A DNA stretch of 64,000 bases from Massilia sp. IC2-278 (GCF_020708045.1 NZ_JAJFES010000001.1:1054001-1118000), one strand, 5' to 3'; positions 29,906 through 39,098 are shown, counted from the first letter of the stretch. Notes: generated by a model from the sequence alone, not told the origin. A program made the numbers and translations.

Positions 29906-30169
29906 ATGAAAACCACTTACCTGATTCCAGCACTTCTCGTTACCCTCCTTGCCGGTTGCGCTTCGACCAACCAGGTTGCCTCGAACGACCCGGTGCGCCA
30001 GCGCGTCCTGGCCGAGCTCGAGCAAGCCAAGGCCGACGGTTCCTACCCGTTGACTGAAGCCTTCTACGCCAACCTGCCGCTGCCTCAAGAAAAGCATCGC
30101 CGCCAGGTGGCCCAGCAGAACGCGGCCGCTGCCGCAGGCGCAGCCACCGACGCAACGGCGGCCCCCTGA
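29906..30169 (+). CDS. small lipoprotein
   Basis: The 87-residue product has a lipoprotein signal ending in the lipobox LLAGC (Cys about 17). The short mature part (RQRVLAELEQAKADGSYP) resembles the DUF4148 pattern of Burkholderiales proteins (R.xVxAELxxAxxxG). It ends in an Ala/Thr-rich tail. No function is known. It starts at ATG 29906; an in-frame ATG four codons earlier would spoil the signal. The MarR gene follows 45 bp later, probably in the same transcript. Confidence 0.8.
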   Translation: MKTTYLIPALLVTLLAGCASTNQVASNDPVRQRVLAELEQAKADGSYPLTEAFYANLPLPQEKHRRQVAQQNAAAAAGAATDATAAP

Positions 30170-30214
30170 TACCGGCGGGTACAATCTGCGCTTTCTTCTC
30201 TGCAGGGGATTTCG

Positions 30215-30712
30215 ATGAGCGACTTTGGCCCGACCGACCAGCGACTGCGACGCGTAAAGGCGCGTATGCCTGACTTTGCCGTAGATGCCATGCGCCTGGT
30301 GCGCATGACGAATCACCTGCAGAAGACCTTCCGCGATCGGACCAACGGCCTGCTCAAGAAGTTCGACCTTGCCGACCCCAGCTACACGGTGCTCGCCATC
30401 CTGTATGGCAGCGTCGACGAGTCGGCCAGTGCCTCCGAACTGAGCGAAACCTGCCACGAAAAGCCGGCGAACCTCACCCGCGTCTGCGACGAACTGGTCG
30501 CGCGTGGCCTGATCGAACGCCGGCCGAAGCCGGGCGATCGCCGCTCGGTGATGATCTCGCTGAGCGACGCCGGCCGCGCCCTGATCGAACAGGCCATACC
30601 GGAAGTCTCGAACATGGTCGGCGAGGCAACCGCCGGCTTCACCGCGGAAGAACTGCGCCAGCTCTCCAGCCTGTATGCACGGCTGCTGGCGAGCCTGAAT
30701 GGGCGCGCCTGA
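30215..30712 (+). CDS. MarR-family transcriptional regulator
   Basis: The 165-residue protein has the MarR winged helix: an N-terminal dimerisation helix, then recognition helix ELSETCHEKPANLTRVCDELVARGLIERRP and wing GDRRSVMISLSDAGRAL. MarR proteins bind palindromes as dimers and release DNA on binding small aromatic compounds. In many Burkholderiales such a gene heads an efflux pump operon, but here Mqo follows on the same strand. It may bind the inverted repeat at 29801-29822 and regulate itself with the lipoprotein. Confidence 0.93.
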   Translation: MSDFGPTDQRLRRVKARMPDFAVDAMRLVRMTNHLQKTFRDRTNGLLKKFDLADPSYTVLAILYGSVDESASASELSETCHEKPANLTRVCDELVARGLIERRPKPGDRRSVMISLSDAGRALIEQAIPEVSNMVGEATAGFTAEELRQLSSLYARLLASLNGRA

Positions 30713-30799
30713 CGACGCTCGCCGTCGGCCCGCGCCCTGTTTTACCCGGCCTCTCGCGGCAGGGTTCATTGTTGTACCGAGCTTTGGATTTAACAAAAA

Positions 30800-32428
30800 A
30801 TGCGTAAATTACTTGCAGTTCCTTTGACCGTCGCTGTTTCTGGCGCCCTCCTCGCTTCCTGTGGAAAGGCCCCTGCACCGTCGAAAGACAAACCAGTCGA
30901 CGTGGTCCTGATCGGCGCCGGCGTCATGAGCGCCACCCTCGGCACCATGCTGACCGAACTGCAGCCCGACCTGAAGGTCGAAATGTTCGAGCGCCTCGAC
31001 AAGGTTGCCGCCGAAAGCTCGGATGCGATGAACAATGCCGGCACCGGCCACTCGGCCTTCATGGAGCTGAACTACACGCCCGAAGCGAAGGACGGCACGA
31101 TCGAGACCAAGAAAGCGGTCGACATCAACGAGCAGTTCGAAGTGTCGAAGCAGTTCTGGGCCTTCCAGGTCAAGCACGGCTACCTGCCCGATCCGCGCGC
31201 CTTTATCAACAACGTGCCGCACATGGCCTTTGTCTGGGGCGACGACAACGTCAACTACCTGCGCAAGCGCTACGCCGCCCTGCAGAAGGAAAACCTGTTC
31301 AAGGGCATGCTGTACAGCGAAGACCGCGCGCAGATCCGCGAATGGGCCCCGCTGACGATGGACGGCCGCGACCCGAACCAGAAGGTCGCCGCGACCCGCA
31401 TGGACATCGGCACCGACGTCAACTACGGCACCCTGACCCGCACCATGGTCAAGAACCTGACCGAGAAAAAGGGCATGGACCTGCACCTGCGCACGCAGGT
31501 CGAGGACATCAAGCGTGGCGCCGACGGCATCTGGAACGTCACGGTCAAGGACCTGGCCACCGACAAGCTGCAGACCGTGCGCGCCAAGTTCGTCTTCATC
31601 GGCGCCGGCGGCGGCGCCCTGCCGCTGCTGGAAAAGACCGGCATCCCTGAAGTGAAGGGCTACGGCGGCGTGCCGGTCGGCGGCCAGTTCCTGGTCACCA
31701 CCAACCCGGCGCTGGTGAACACCCACCTGGCCAAGGTCTACGGCAAGGCCTCGGTCGGCTCGCCGCCGATGTCGGTGCCGCACCTGGACACCCGCATCAT
31801 CGACGGCAAGAAGACCCTGCTGTTCGGACCGTTCGCGACCTTCTCGACCAAGTACCTGAAGAACGGTTCCTGGATCGACATGCCGGCCGCGATCACGACG
31901 AATAACGTGCGTCCGATGCTGCAGGCCGGTATCGACAACATCCCGCTCACCAAGTACCTGATCGAGCAGGTGATGCTGTCGCCGGAAGACCGCCTGGCCA
32001 CCCTGCGCGATTACCTGCCGAACGCGAAGATGGAAGACTGGACCCTGGCCACGGCCGGCCAGCGCGTGCAGATCGTGAAGGACAGCAAGGATGGCGGCAT
32101 CCTGCAGTTCGGTACCGAAGTCGTGGGTTCGGCCGACGGCAGCGTGGTGGCCCTGCTCGGCGCTTCGCCGGGCGCCTCGACCGCCGCACCGATCATGCTG
32201 AAGGTGCTGAAGCAGTCGGCCTTCAAGAATGCGCTGGAAACCCCGGCCTGGAAGGCGAAGATGCTGGAAATGGTGCCGTCCTACGGCCAGAAGCTGAACG
32301 ACGATCCGGCCCTGGCGAATCGCATCCGCCACTACAGCAGCGACGTGCTGGGCCTGAAGGCGTTCACGCTGGACGAGCCGGCCGTGGCAAGCGCAGCGGC
32401 GGCCGGTCCGGTCGTCGCCAAGCAGTAA
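30800..32428 (+). CDS. mqo: malate:quinone oxidoreductase
   Basis: The 542-residue protein matches Mqo along its length: FAD motif [20 protein letters not shown] (about 35-54), [40 protein letters not shown] and a VPSYGQKLN end. It oxidises malate to oxaloacetate and passes electrons to quinone at the inner membrane. Oddly, the N-terminus is a clear lipoprotein-type leader ([19 protein letters not shown], Cys21). Escherichia coli Mqo also has a hydrophobic leader, but without a lipobox Cys as I recall it. ATG 30800 has no strong ribosome binding site. Confidence 0.95.
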   Translation: MRKLLAVPLTVAVSGALLASCGKAPAPSKDKPVDVVLIGAGVMSATLGTMLTELQPDLKVEMFERLDKVAAESSDAMNNAGTGHSAFMELNYTPEAKDGTIETKKAVDINEQFEVSKQFWAFQVKHGYLPDPRAFINNVPHMAFVWGDDNVNYLRKRYAALQKENLFKGMLYSEDRAQIREWAPLTMDGRDPNQKVAATRMDIGTDVNYGTLTRTMVKNLTEKKGMDLHLRTQVEDIKRGADGIWNVTVKDLATDKLQTVRAKFVFIGAGGGALPLLEKTGIPEVKGYGGVPVGGQFLVTTNPALVNTHLAKVYGKASVGSPPMSVPHLDTRIIDGKKTLLFGPFATFSTKYLKNGSWIDMPAAITTNNVRPMLQAGIDNIPLTKYLIEQVMLSPEDRLATLRDYLPNAKMEDWTLATAGQRVQIVKDSKDGGILQFGTEVVGSADGSVVALLGASPGASTAAPIMLKVLKQSAFKNALETPAWKAKMLEMVPSYGQKLNDDPALANRIRHYSSDVLGLKAFTLDEPAVASAAAAGPVVAKQ

Positions 32429-32453
32429 GCTGGAGCGTTTGCTACAAACCCGA

Positions 32454-32479
32454 GGCGCCGCAATTGCGGCGCCTTTTTT
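32454..32479 (+). terminator. rho-independent terminator of mqo
   Basis: The perfect palindrome GGCGCCGCAATTGCGGCGCC is followed directly by six T residues, 26 bp after the mqo stop. Confidence 0.9.
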
Positions 32480-32665
32480 GTAGGGTGGACGGCTGCGCCG
32501 TCAGCGCGTCCAGGCGGAGGCAGTGCCGAGGAAGTGCAGAATTGCGGGCGGCGGAGACCGCAAGGCGGTTTCTTGTGGGGGCGCATCGGCGCAGACGTGG
32601 TTGAACGCGTGGGCGGCGCAAGGGCCGCGTCTGCGCACAGGGTTGGGTAGAGCCGACCACCCTAC
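32480..32665 (+). repeat. 186-bp intergenic element with inverted GTAGGGTGG ends
   Basis: It starts with GTAGGGTGG (32480-32488) and ends with the reverse complement CCACCCTAC (32657-32665), so the ends are inverted repeats. Inside are short hairpins (GACGG-CTGC-GCCGTC). The layout resembles bacterial interspersed mosaic elements. The right end overlaps the stop codon of the phospholipase-like lipoprotein gene. No open gene lies inside. Confidence 0.65.
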
Positions 32666-33111
32666 GGCTTGCACACGGCTGCGGTTCCATTGGACAGGTA
32701 GGCAGCGCGCAGCGCGGTTGCTTGCGCATCCTCTTCCAGCGACAGGGTCCGGTACAGCCGGCCATAGTCCCAGCCATAGCCCCAGCGGAAAGGCGACGGC
32801 AGCCAGGGCACGCCGCCGGCGCGCACCGCGCCATACATGGTGCCGGCCAGCGCCGGGCTGCGGCTGGCCGCGCGCACACATTGCCTGAAGACGCGGTCGG
32901 ATTCCAGGCGCTCGGCCGCGCTGCCGCCGCGCCAGTAGGCCAGGTCGTGCGCGACGCAGCAGCCGCACCAGTCGGCCTGGCCGGCCGGGGCGCGGTCCGG
33001 GAACAGGCTGCAGCCGTCGGTCGTGAACGGCGCGGGCACCGGGGCGGACGCGCACCCGGACAGCACCAGGGAGGCGCCCACGATGGCGCCGGCAGCGACC
33101 CGTCTCAGCAT
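32662..33111 (-). CDS. phospholipase A2-like lipoprotein
   Basis: The 149-residue protein has a lipoprotein signal with lipobox LSGC (Cys20). The mature part has the secreted phospholipase A2 active-site pattern, CCxxHDxxYxxG: Cys51-Cys52, His55, Asp56, Tyr59, Gly62, with further paired cysteines (Cys34, Cys49, Cys78). In PLA2 the His-Asp pair activates water to cut the sn-2 ester of phospholipids. The calcium loop is not obvious, so activity is uncertain. It lies 15 bp after the SecA-like gene, so it appears to be the last member of the export operon. Confidence 0.8.
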   Translation of the reverse strand: MLRRVAAGAIVGASLVLSGCASAPVPAPFTTDGCSLFPDRAPAGQADWCGCCVAHDLAYWRGGSAAERLESDRVFRQCVRAASRSPALAGTMYGAVRAGGVPWLPSPFRWGYGWDYGRLYRTLSLEEDAQATALRAAYLSNGTAAVCKP

Positions 33112-33126
33112 CGACCTGGCACCGCC

Positions 33127-34971
33127 TCAGCCCATGCCCGCAAAGGCCAGCTGTTCGTCCATCTGGCGCTCGCGCAGGGCCAGCGAGGCGCGGTAGCGCG
33201 AGGCCTGGCGCGCCGCATTGCGCTGCGCCAGCCGGAACAGGGCAGCGGCCGTCCACGGTGCACGCGCCAGCCCGGCCACGGGCAGCGGCAGCCACTCGGG
33301 CAGCGCGCGCGCCAGCAGCTCGTCGCTGGCGGCGCCGAACACCTCGCCGCTGGCGCACCAGGCGAAGAAGGCGGCGTCGGTACGCGCGCTGTCCCAGTGC
33401 TCGAACAGCATGCCGTGCACCTGCGCTCCCGCGCCCGTATCCGCATCCCGCTCCGGCCCCCGCTCCGGCTCCGACTCCGGCTCTACCTGCACGCCGTTGC
33501 GCAGGGCGGCCGCGATCACCAGCGTCACCCGGCCCGGCTCGGCGGCCGCCGCCAGGGTCGCGGCGTCGGCCTCGGGTTCGCGCCCGTCGGCCAGCGCAAA
33601 GCCGATCTGACGCGCGGCCAGCAGGCGCCCGACCGCCGCCAGGTCGGCCGTACGCGGCGCCCCGACCAGCAGCGCCTCGCCGCGCGCCTGGCGCGCGCCC
33701 ACCGCATCGGCAAAGGCGTCCAGCTTGGCGGCCGCGTCGCGGTAACCGTAGCGGCGCTGCGGACGCAGTTCCGCATGTGCCGACAAGGCCACCGTCTCCA
33801 GGCCGTAGCAGTCGCGCAGTTCGGCACGCATGCCGCGCAGCGAGGCGCCGATGCCGGTCAGGCGCCGGTAGCGCGGCAGGAAGCTCTGCACGGCGGTGCG
33901 CGCCACGGTGCGCGGCGGCGCCGACAGCGGCAAGCCCTCGCGCGCCTCGACCGCCTGCAGCATGCCGAACTGCCAGACGCGCCCGGCCAGGCGGCGCAGC
34001 ACGCCGTCGTCGGCGATCAGCACGCGGCCTTCCTGCACCAGGTAGTGACGCTCGCGCCCCAGTTCGTCGCGCGCCAGCAGCGCGCACGAAACGATGTCGT
34101 CGCGCCGCTGCGGATGGCGCCAGTACACCGGCAGGCGCAGGGCCAGCAGTTCCAGGCGCGCCTGGCCGGCGGCGCTGAAGCGCACCTGCCAGCCCGGCTC
34201 GCGTTCGATGTGGTAATCGCGTCCGGCCTCGAGTTCCTCGACCAGGGCGCAGGCGGCCAGGGTCGCCGCATCCAGCACGCCGGCGCTGCCGGCGGCACTG
34301 ATCACCACCGGGCTGGCGGCTTCCTCGGCCAGCACGGCGTCGAGGTCGTCGACCAGGGCCACCTCGGCCGCCGGGCGGCAGGCCGCGGCGGCCATGCCGT
34401 CGGCCGCCAGGCGCGCGCGCAGCAGGTCCGACAGCAGCTGGCGCCCGGTGGCGTAGACCAGGTCGGCCTCGTAGCGGCGCGCCAGTTCGGTTTCGCCAAG
34501 GTCGGCCTCAAGCGCCGCCGCGCTCACGCCGCACAGCGCGAACAGCGGCGCGAAGCGGGCCTGATCGCGCCCGGCCAGGTAGTCCGAGGCGCGCACCAGG
34601 TGGCAGCGCCGCCCGCTCCACACGTGCAGCAGCGCGGCCAGGGCCACGGCCAGCGGCGCGCCGCCGGCCTCGCGCATGGCGCCCGATTCGACGGCGCGGC
34701 CGGCATGCATCAGGAGCGCCGCTGCCAGCTGGCGCACCGAAGGCGTTCCCAGGCCGGCGGCGCGGCAGGCGGCGGCCAGCGCCGCCAGGGCGTCGGTCGC
34801 GGCGCTGCCGTCGGCATCCTGGCCCAGCGCCACGGCGCGGCGCAGGCGCGTGCGCGCGGCGGTCAGCAGTGCAGGATCGGCCTGGAATGCCCCGGCCGCG
34901 CATGCTGCCAAAGCGGCCTGGCGGCCAACGCGGCGGCGCAGCTCGGCAGGCGCGCGCGGGTCAAAGTCCAT
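33127..34971 (-). CDS. SecA-like protein with degenerate ATPase motifs
   Basis: The 614-residue protein aligns by eye with SecA. CHLVRASDYLAGRD (123-136) matches the SecA VVTVNDYLAxRD region, RRYEADLVYATGRQL matches YAADITYGTNNEF, and VALVDDLDAVLAEEAASPVVIS (204-225) matches VDEVDSILIDEARTPLIIS. HYLVQEGRVLIAD and LQAVEAREGL match later SecA motifs. Where SecA has its P-loop (MRTGEGKT), this protein has MREAGGAP (99-106): the Walker A Lys and Thr are gone. I see only one Lys in the whole protein, far from this site. It is thus probably a non-catalytic SecA relative. It overlaps the M50 gene by 11 bp. Confidence 0.8.
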   Translation of the reverse strand: MDFDPRAPAELRRRVGRQAALAACAAGAFQADPALLTAARTRLRRAVALGQDADGSAATDALAALAAACRAAGLGTPSVRQLAAALLMHAGRAVESGAMREAGGAPLAVALAALLHVWSGRRCHLVRASDYLAGRDQARFAPLFALCGVSAAALEADLGETELARRYEADLVYATGRQLLSDLLRARLAADGMAAAACRPAAEVALVDDLDAVLAEEAASPVVISAAGSAGVLDAATLAACALVEELEAGRDYHIEREPGWQVRFSAAGQARLELLALRLPVYWRHPQRRDDIVSCALLARDELGRERHYLVQEGRVLIADDGVLRRLAGRVWQFGMLQAVEAREGLPLSAPPRTVARTAVQSFLPRYRRLTGIGASLRGMRAELRDCYGLETVALSAHAELRPQRRYGYRDAAAKLDAFADAVGARQARGEALLVGAPRTADLAAVGRLLAARQIGFALADGREPEADAATLAAAAEPGRVTLVIAAALRNGVQVEPESEPERGPERDADTGAGAQVHGMLFEHWDSARTDAAFFAWCASGEVFGAASDELLARALPEWLPLPVAGLARAPWTAAALFRLAQRNAARQASRYRASLALRERQMDEQLAFAGMG

Positions 34972-37129
34972 AGCGCTTCTGGAACAGCTGCGCCAGCGCC
35001 TTTTTCGCCTGGGCGTACAGCGGCTTGCCCGGCAAATCGACGCGCACCATGCCCGACAAACCGGGCAGCGGCGCCAGGCCGTCGGCGCGCGCCGGTGCCA
35101 GGTCGGCCGGCAGCGCCGCGCGCAGCTCGAAGAAGGGTTCGGCGCTGGTCTCGCCGCTCGGGTCGTTCGGCTTGACGGCGATCTCGCCGCCGCCGGCAAA
35201 GCCGAGCGCGCTCGAGGCCAGGCGCTCGCGTTTGTACGGGATCACGCTGACCGCGCCCAGCGCCAGCGTCACATCGGACTGGCCGTTCAGACGCAGGTCG
35301 GCATGGGCGCCGCCGTGGCCGAACAGTTCGTCGGCCTGCTCCTGCGGCACCACGGCCACGAAGCGCAGGCGCGCGTCGGCCACCACTTCGCCCAGCGGCT
35401 GGCCGCGCGAGAGCCAGTTGCCGACCCGCTCGTGCAGCGACGGCGCCTCGACCCAGCGCCCGGCGCGCGGCGCGCGCACCATCAGCAAACTGCGCTGGCG
35501 TTCGAGTTCCGCCATCTGGCTGCCCAGGGCCGCCAGGCGTTCGGCCAGCGGCGCGCTGTCGGCGCGGTTGCGCAGCAGCGACTGCCGGTACTGCACCTCG
35601 AGTTCGGCGCTTTGCTGGCGCGCCAGTTCATAGTCGGCCTCGAGTTCGGGATTGGCCAGCACGGCGATCAGCTCGCCCTGCTCCAGACGCTGGCCCGGCT
35701 GCGCCACCAGGCGCGCCAGGCGCGCTTCGCCCGGAATGTGCAGCAGCACCGAGTCGCTTGCCTGCAGCACGCCGTGCGCGCGCACCGAATACGGGAAAGG
35801 CAGCACCAGCACGAAGGCGGCCAGCGCCGCGCCCAGGCCGAGCGCGCGCAGGGTCGCGCTGCGCCGGTTGGCGGCCACCTTCGGCCCGTTCAGGTGCTGC
35901 CACAGCTTGCGCAGCGGCCAGATCAGCAGCGTCAGCGCGGTGACCACGGCCATGAACACGCCGACCAGGAACCACTGGTCCATCACCACCAGGATGATCC
36001 CGGTCGAGACCAGGATGCGGTAGAAGAAGGCGGCGATGCCATAGAAGCCAAACCACAGGCGCTCGCGCCGGTCGTGGGCCGGCGACTCGGCATTGGCGCT
36101 GCCGAGGAGGTAGCGGTCGCCCAGGTACATCCAGTACTGCTGGGCCTTCTGGTACAGGTTCGGGATGTCGACCAGGTCGGCCAGGATGTAATAGGCGTCG
36201 AAGCGCAGCAGCGGATTGCCGTTGAAGAGCAGGCTCGAGACCGAGCCGACCACCATCACGTTGTAGGCCACGCTGTTCACGATGCCGGGGCTGGTGACGC
36301 TCCAGACCATGGCCCCGAGCGCGGCCAGGAAGAGTTCGACCAGCATGCCGGCCGCACTGACCAGGGCGCGCTTGTAGCGGCTGGCGAAGCCCCAGGTCGA
36401 GGCGGTGTCGACGTAGGGCAGCGGCGTGAGGATCAGGAACATCACGCCAAAGGCATGCACCTCGCCGCCGTAGCGCTTGCAGATGAAGGCGTGGCCGATC
36501 TCGTGCAGCAGCTTCATCACGCTGAGCGTGACGAACAGCAGCGGCAGGTTCGACAACGACAGCAGGCCCTGCGAATGGTCGCTGAGCGCGCCCAGGTTGC
36601 CAAAGGCGGCCATGGCGCCCGCCGTCACCACGGCCAGCCACAGCAGCAGTGCCGGCAGGCCGGTGGTGGCGCGGATCAGTTTCGGGAAGCGGTTGAGCAG
36701 GCGGTCCGGGTCGAACAGGAACACGCGCGTGTACAGGAAGCCGAGCAGCTTGCTGTTCAGTTCACGGCGGCGCTGGACTGCGCTGCGGCGGTGGATCGCC
36801 CCGCTGTCGGGCAAATCGAGGGCGGTCAGCATGTTCGCCGTGTGCAGCTGCGCCAGCACCCGCACCACCTCTTCCTGGCCGGGCGCGTCGTCCGGGCGGC
36901 GCGCCACGAAGTCGAGCCAGTTTTCCTCGACCGTGCGTGCGGTGCTGAGCGAGGAGATGAAGGCCCAGGCCTGGGCCGTGACGCGGAAATAACGGTGCGA
37001 ATAGGCGTCGCGCAGCACGTACCACGGCTCGCCGCCGAAGCGCTGGCGCTCGACCCGGGTGCTGGCGGCCAGCGCCACGCGCGCGCCGGCGATGCGGAAC
37101 CAGGAATCGCTGAAGACTGCACTGCTCAT
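34961..37129 (-). CDS. PqqD-like / M50 protease / HlyD-like membrane fusion
   Basis: The 722-residue protein has three parts. Residues about 30-105 resemble the PqqD/RRE winged helix that binds leader peptides (PWYVLRDAYSHRYFRV). Residues about 150-420 are multi-pass membrane with M50 site-2-protease motifs: HEIGH at 209-213 and NPLLRFDAYY at 305-314, where Asp311 is the expected third zinc ligand. After a further helix, residues about 440-720 form a HlyD-type barrel-sandwich and coiled coil (VRAHGVLQASDSVLLHIPGEARL). It could recognise, cut and hand over an exported protein in the inner membrane. It follows the GAF/HlyD gene by 13 bp. Confidence 0.88.
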   Translation of the reverse strand: MSSAVFSDSWFRIAGARVALAASTRVERQRFGGEPWYVLRDAYSHRYFRVTAQAWAFISSLSTARTVEENWLDFVARRPDDAPGQEEVVRVLAQLHTANMLTALDLPDSGAIHRRSAVQRRRELNSKLLGFLYTRVFLFDPDRLLNRFPKLIRATTGLPALLLWLAVVTAGAMAAFGNLGALSDHSQGLLSLSNLPLLFVTLSVMKLLHEIGHAFICKRYGGEVHAFGVMFLILTPLPYVDTASTWGFASRYKRALVSAAGMLVELFLAALGAMVWSVTSPGIVNSVAYNVMVVGSVSSLLFNGNPLLRFDAYYILADLVDIPNLYQKAQQYWMYLGDRYLLGSANAESPAHDRRERLWFGFYGIAAFFYRILVSTGIILVVMDQWFLVGVFMAVVTALTLLIWPLRKLWQHLNGPKVAANRRSATLRALGLGAALAAFVLVLPFPYSVRAHGVLQASDSVLLHIPGEARLARLVAQPGQRLEQGELIAVLANPELEADYELARQQSAELEVQYRQSLLRNRADSAPLAERLAALGSQMAELERQRSLLMVRAPRAGRWVEAPSLHERVGNWLSRGQPLGEVVADARLRFVAVVPQEQADELFGHGGAHADLRLNGQSDVTLALGAVSVIPYKRERLASSALGFAGGGEIAVKPNDPSGETSAEPFFELRAALPADLAPARADGLAPLPGLSGMVRVDLPGKPLYAQAKKALAQLFQKRYGL

Positions 37130-37142
37130 GTCGGCGCCCTCC

Positions 37143-39098
37143 TCAGCCCAGCCACCACAGCTTCATGCGCAGCGAATCGACCAGGCGGTGGGTCCATATC
37201 CAGGCCACGTTGCGCCGTCCGCCGTCGAGCTGCACGATGCCGCTCATGCCGGGGCGCCACCAGGCTTGCGGCGCGCCGTCGAGCCGGCCCTTGACCAGGA
37301 AGTGGTTGCCCTCCTGGCCCTTGACCTGGGCCACCGGAATCACGGTGGCCAGGGTAAAGCCAATGGTTTCGTCGGGACGGCCGATCAGGCGCAGTTCGCC
37401 GTGCGCGCCCGGATGCACGAAGCGCACGTCGCGCTCGGGCACCATGATCTCGACGTACAGGCCGTCGATGCGCGAGATGCGGAACAGATTGTCGCCCTTC
37501 TTCACCGGCGCATTCAGCAGGTCCTTGCGCTCGCCGGCCACCACCACGCCGTCGAACGGGGCCACGGTCTGGGCCTGGGCCAGGTACTGCGCCACGCGCG
37601 CCAGGCGGGCGTCGGCCTGGGCCGCACGCGCCTGGGCGATGCCGAGGTCGGCCAGGTTGCCGGTGGCGCGCGCCTTGTCGGCTTCGGCGCCGAGGCGCTG
37701 GCGTTCGGCGCCGAGATCGAGCTGCTGCTGGCGCAGTTCGCGCGTGTCGAGCGCGGCCAGCGGCGCGCCGGCTTTCACCACGTCGCCGGCGGTCGCCTGC
37801 ACCGCGTCGACGCGGCCGTCGAACTGGGCGCTGATCAGGCGCGTGCTGTCGGTGCTCAGCTGGGCGCTGGCCTCGATCCGGTAGTCCCAGGTGCCGAACA
37901 CGGCGAACAGCAGCAGCAGCGACAGCGCCGCAACCGCGCTGCGAGTCCAGACCCGGCCCGGCCCCAGCCAGCGCGCCAGGCGCTGGGTGGTCCAGTCGCG
38001 CAGGCGCAGGCCCCACCAGCGCTCGCGCCCGCGCTGGGCTTCGAGCCAGGGCTGGAGGAAGCCCATGGTCTGCAGCAGCGCACGCGGCGCCGGCTCCGTG
38101 GCCGCGGCGCCGGCAAAGCCGAACAGCAGCACGGCGCGCGTGCCGCCGACGCCATCGGGCACCGGCAGCGCGTACATGCGCGCCAGCGTCAGCGAACGGG
38201 CGACGCGCGCCAGCACCGGCGCGCCGGCTTCGGCTTCAGGGTCGAGAGCGGCGCCGCCGATCCACACCGGACCGGGCTGGCCCAGGGCTTCGAGGAAGGC
38301 CTCGTCGAGCAGCTGCACCTGTTCGGTATTGCGTTCGAAACGGTCGACGTGGCTCAGGGCCACGGTGCGCACCGCGCCGCCGTGGCGCCAGCCGAGCGCC
38401 ACCAGCGAGGCGCCGTAGTGGGCGGCCAGGCCGTTGACCAGCATCAGCGTGGCGGCGCCGAATCTCGGCTCGGCGACCACCTGGGCGGTCAGGTCGAACA
38501 GGGCGGCGGTGTCGGTGTCGGCGCCGGCAGGCGCGGCGTCCGGCTTGCCGGTAAAGGCGGCCAGCGCCGACGACGCTTGTTTATCCGCGGGCTTCTTGTC
38601 CAGCGAAGGAGCCGAGGAAGATGCGGAGGGCGCGCCGGCCCCGACGTCGGCCACAAGCATCGCCCGCATCAGCAGTTCGTTCAGCTGCGCGCGTTCGCTC
38701 TCGGGAATGTCGATCACCAGCAGCGCATCGGGCAGGCCGCTTACCTGCACCAGGGCCAGCATGCGCAGGCGCCCTGCCTCGTCCTGCAGCGGCGCCACCG
38801 CGAAGCCCTTGTCGAGGGGCTGGCCGGCGCGGCCGGCAACCACGGCCGGCCAGTGGCGCAGCGCCCAGTCGTCGCCGGCGGCGCCGCCGAGCAGGCGCCA
38901 TTCACCCTCAGCGGAGCGCTGCACCAGCAGGGCCGTGCCGGCGCGGCACAGCTCGCGCAGCAGCGTGCAATAGTCGTTCCAGTACCCGAGGCGTTCGCGC
39001 GGCTGGCGGCGCAGCGCCGTCAGGTCGCGGATCACGGTGCTGGCGTCGCGCGGGGCCGGGGTGCCGGCGGGCGGCTGGAAGTCTGCTGGGCGGTTCAT
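37143..39098 (-). CDS. GAF-like / HlyD-type membrane adaptor
   Basis: The 651-residue protein has a cytoplasmic N-terminal half with one or two GAF-like regions (about 30-150 and 200-350, e.g. GAATLMLVNGLAAHYGASLVALGW). These are linked by a Ser/Ala/Asp-rich segment. One transmembrane helix follows at about 387-404, then a periplasmic HlyD adaptor (LISAQFDGRVDAVQATAGDVVKAG lipoyl half-motif, hairpin, VAPFDGVVVAGERKD). It would link inner membrane to the TolC-like channel, with the GAF part sensing a signal or binding a partner. It lies 16 bp after the small adaptor. Confidence 0.85.
   Translation of the reverse strand: MNRPADFQPPAGTPAPRDASTVIRDLTALRRQPRERLGYWNDYCTLLRELCRAGTALLVQRSAEGEWRLLGGAAGDDWALRHWPAVVAGRAGQPLDKGFAVAPLQDEAGRLRMLALVQVSGLPDALLVIDIPESERAQLNELLMRAMLVADVGAGAPSASSSAPSLDKKPADKQASSALAAFTGKPDAAPAGADTDTAALFDLTAQVVAEPRFGAATLMLVNGLAAHYGASLVALGWRHGGAVRTVALSHVDRFERNTEQVQLLDEAFLEALGQPGPVWIGGAALDPEAEAGAPVLARVARSLTLARMYALPVPDGVGGTRAVLLFGFAGAAATEPAPRALLQTMGFLQPWLEAQRGRERWWGLRLRDWTTQRLARWLGPGRVWTRSAVAALSLLLLFAVFGTWDYRIEASAQLSTDSTRLISAQFDGRVDAVQATAGDVVKAGAPLAALDTRELRQQQLDLGAERQRLGAEADKARATGNLADLGIAQARAAQADARLARVAQYLAQAQTVAPFDGVVVAGERKDLLNAPVKKGDNLFRISRIDGLYVEIMVPERDVRFVHPGAHGELRLIGRPDETIGFTLATVIPVAQVKGQEGNHFLVKGRLDGAPQAWWRPGMSGIVQLDGGRRNVAWIWTHRLVDSLRMKLWWLG

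Noticed and set aside
30809-32332. Minus-strand frame of 507 codons over mqo
   Set aside because: It is antisense to the clearly recognised mqo gene, with His/Val/Arg-rich content typical of a shadow frame.
33105-33446. Small minus-strand frame overlapping the end of the SecA-like gene
   Set aside because: It is Arg/Cys-rich out-of-frame reading of the SecA-like C-terminus, without support.
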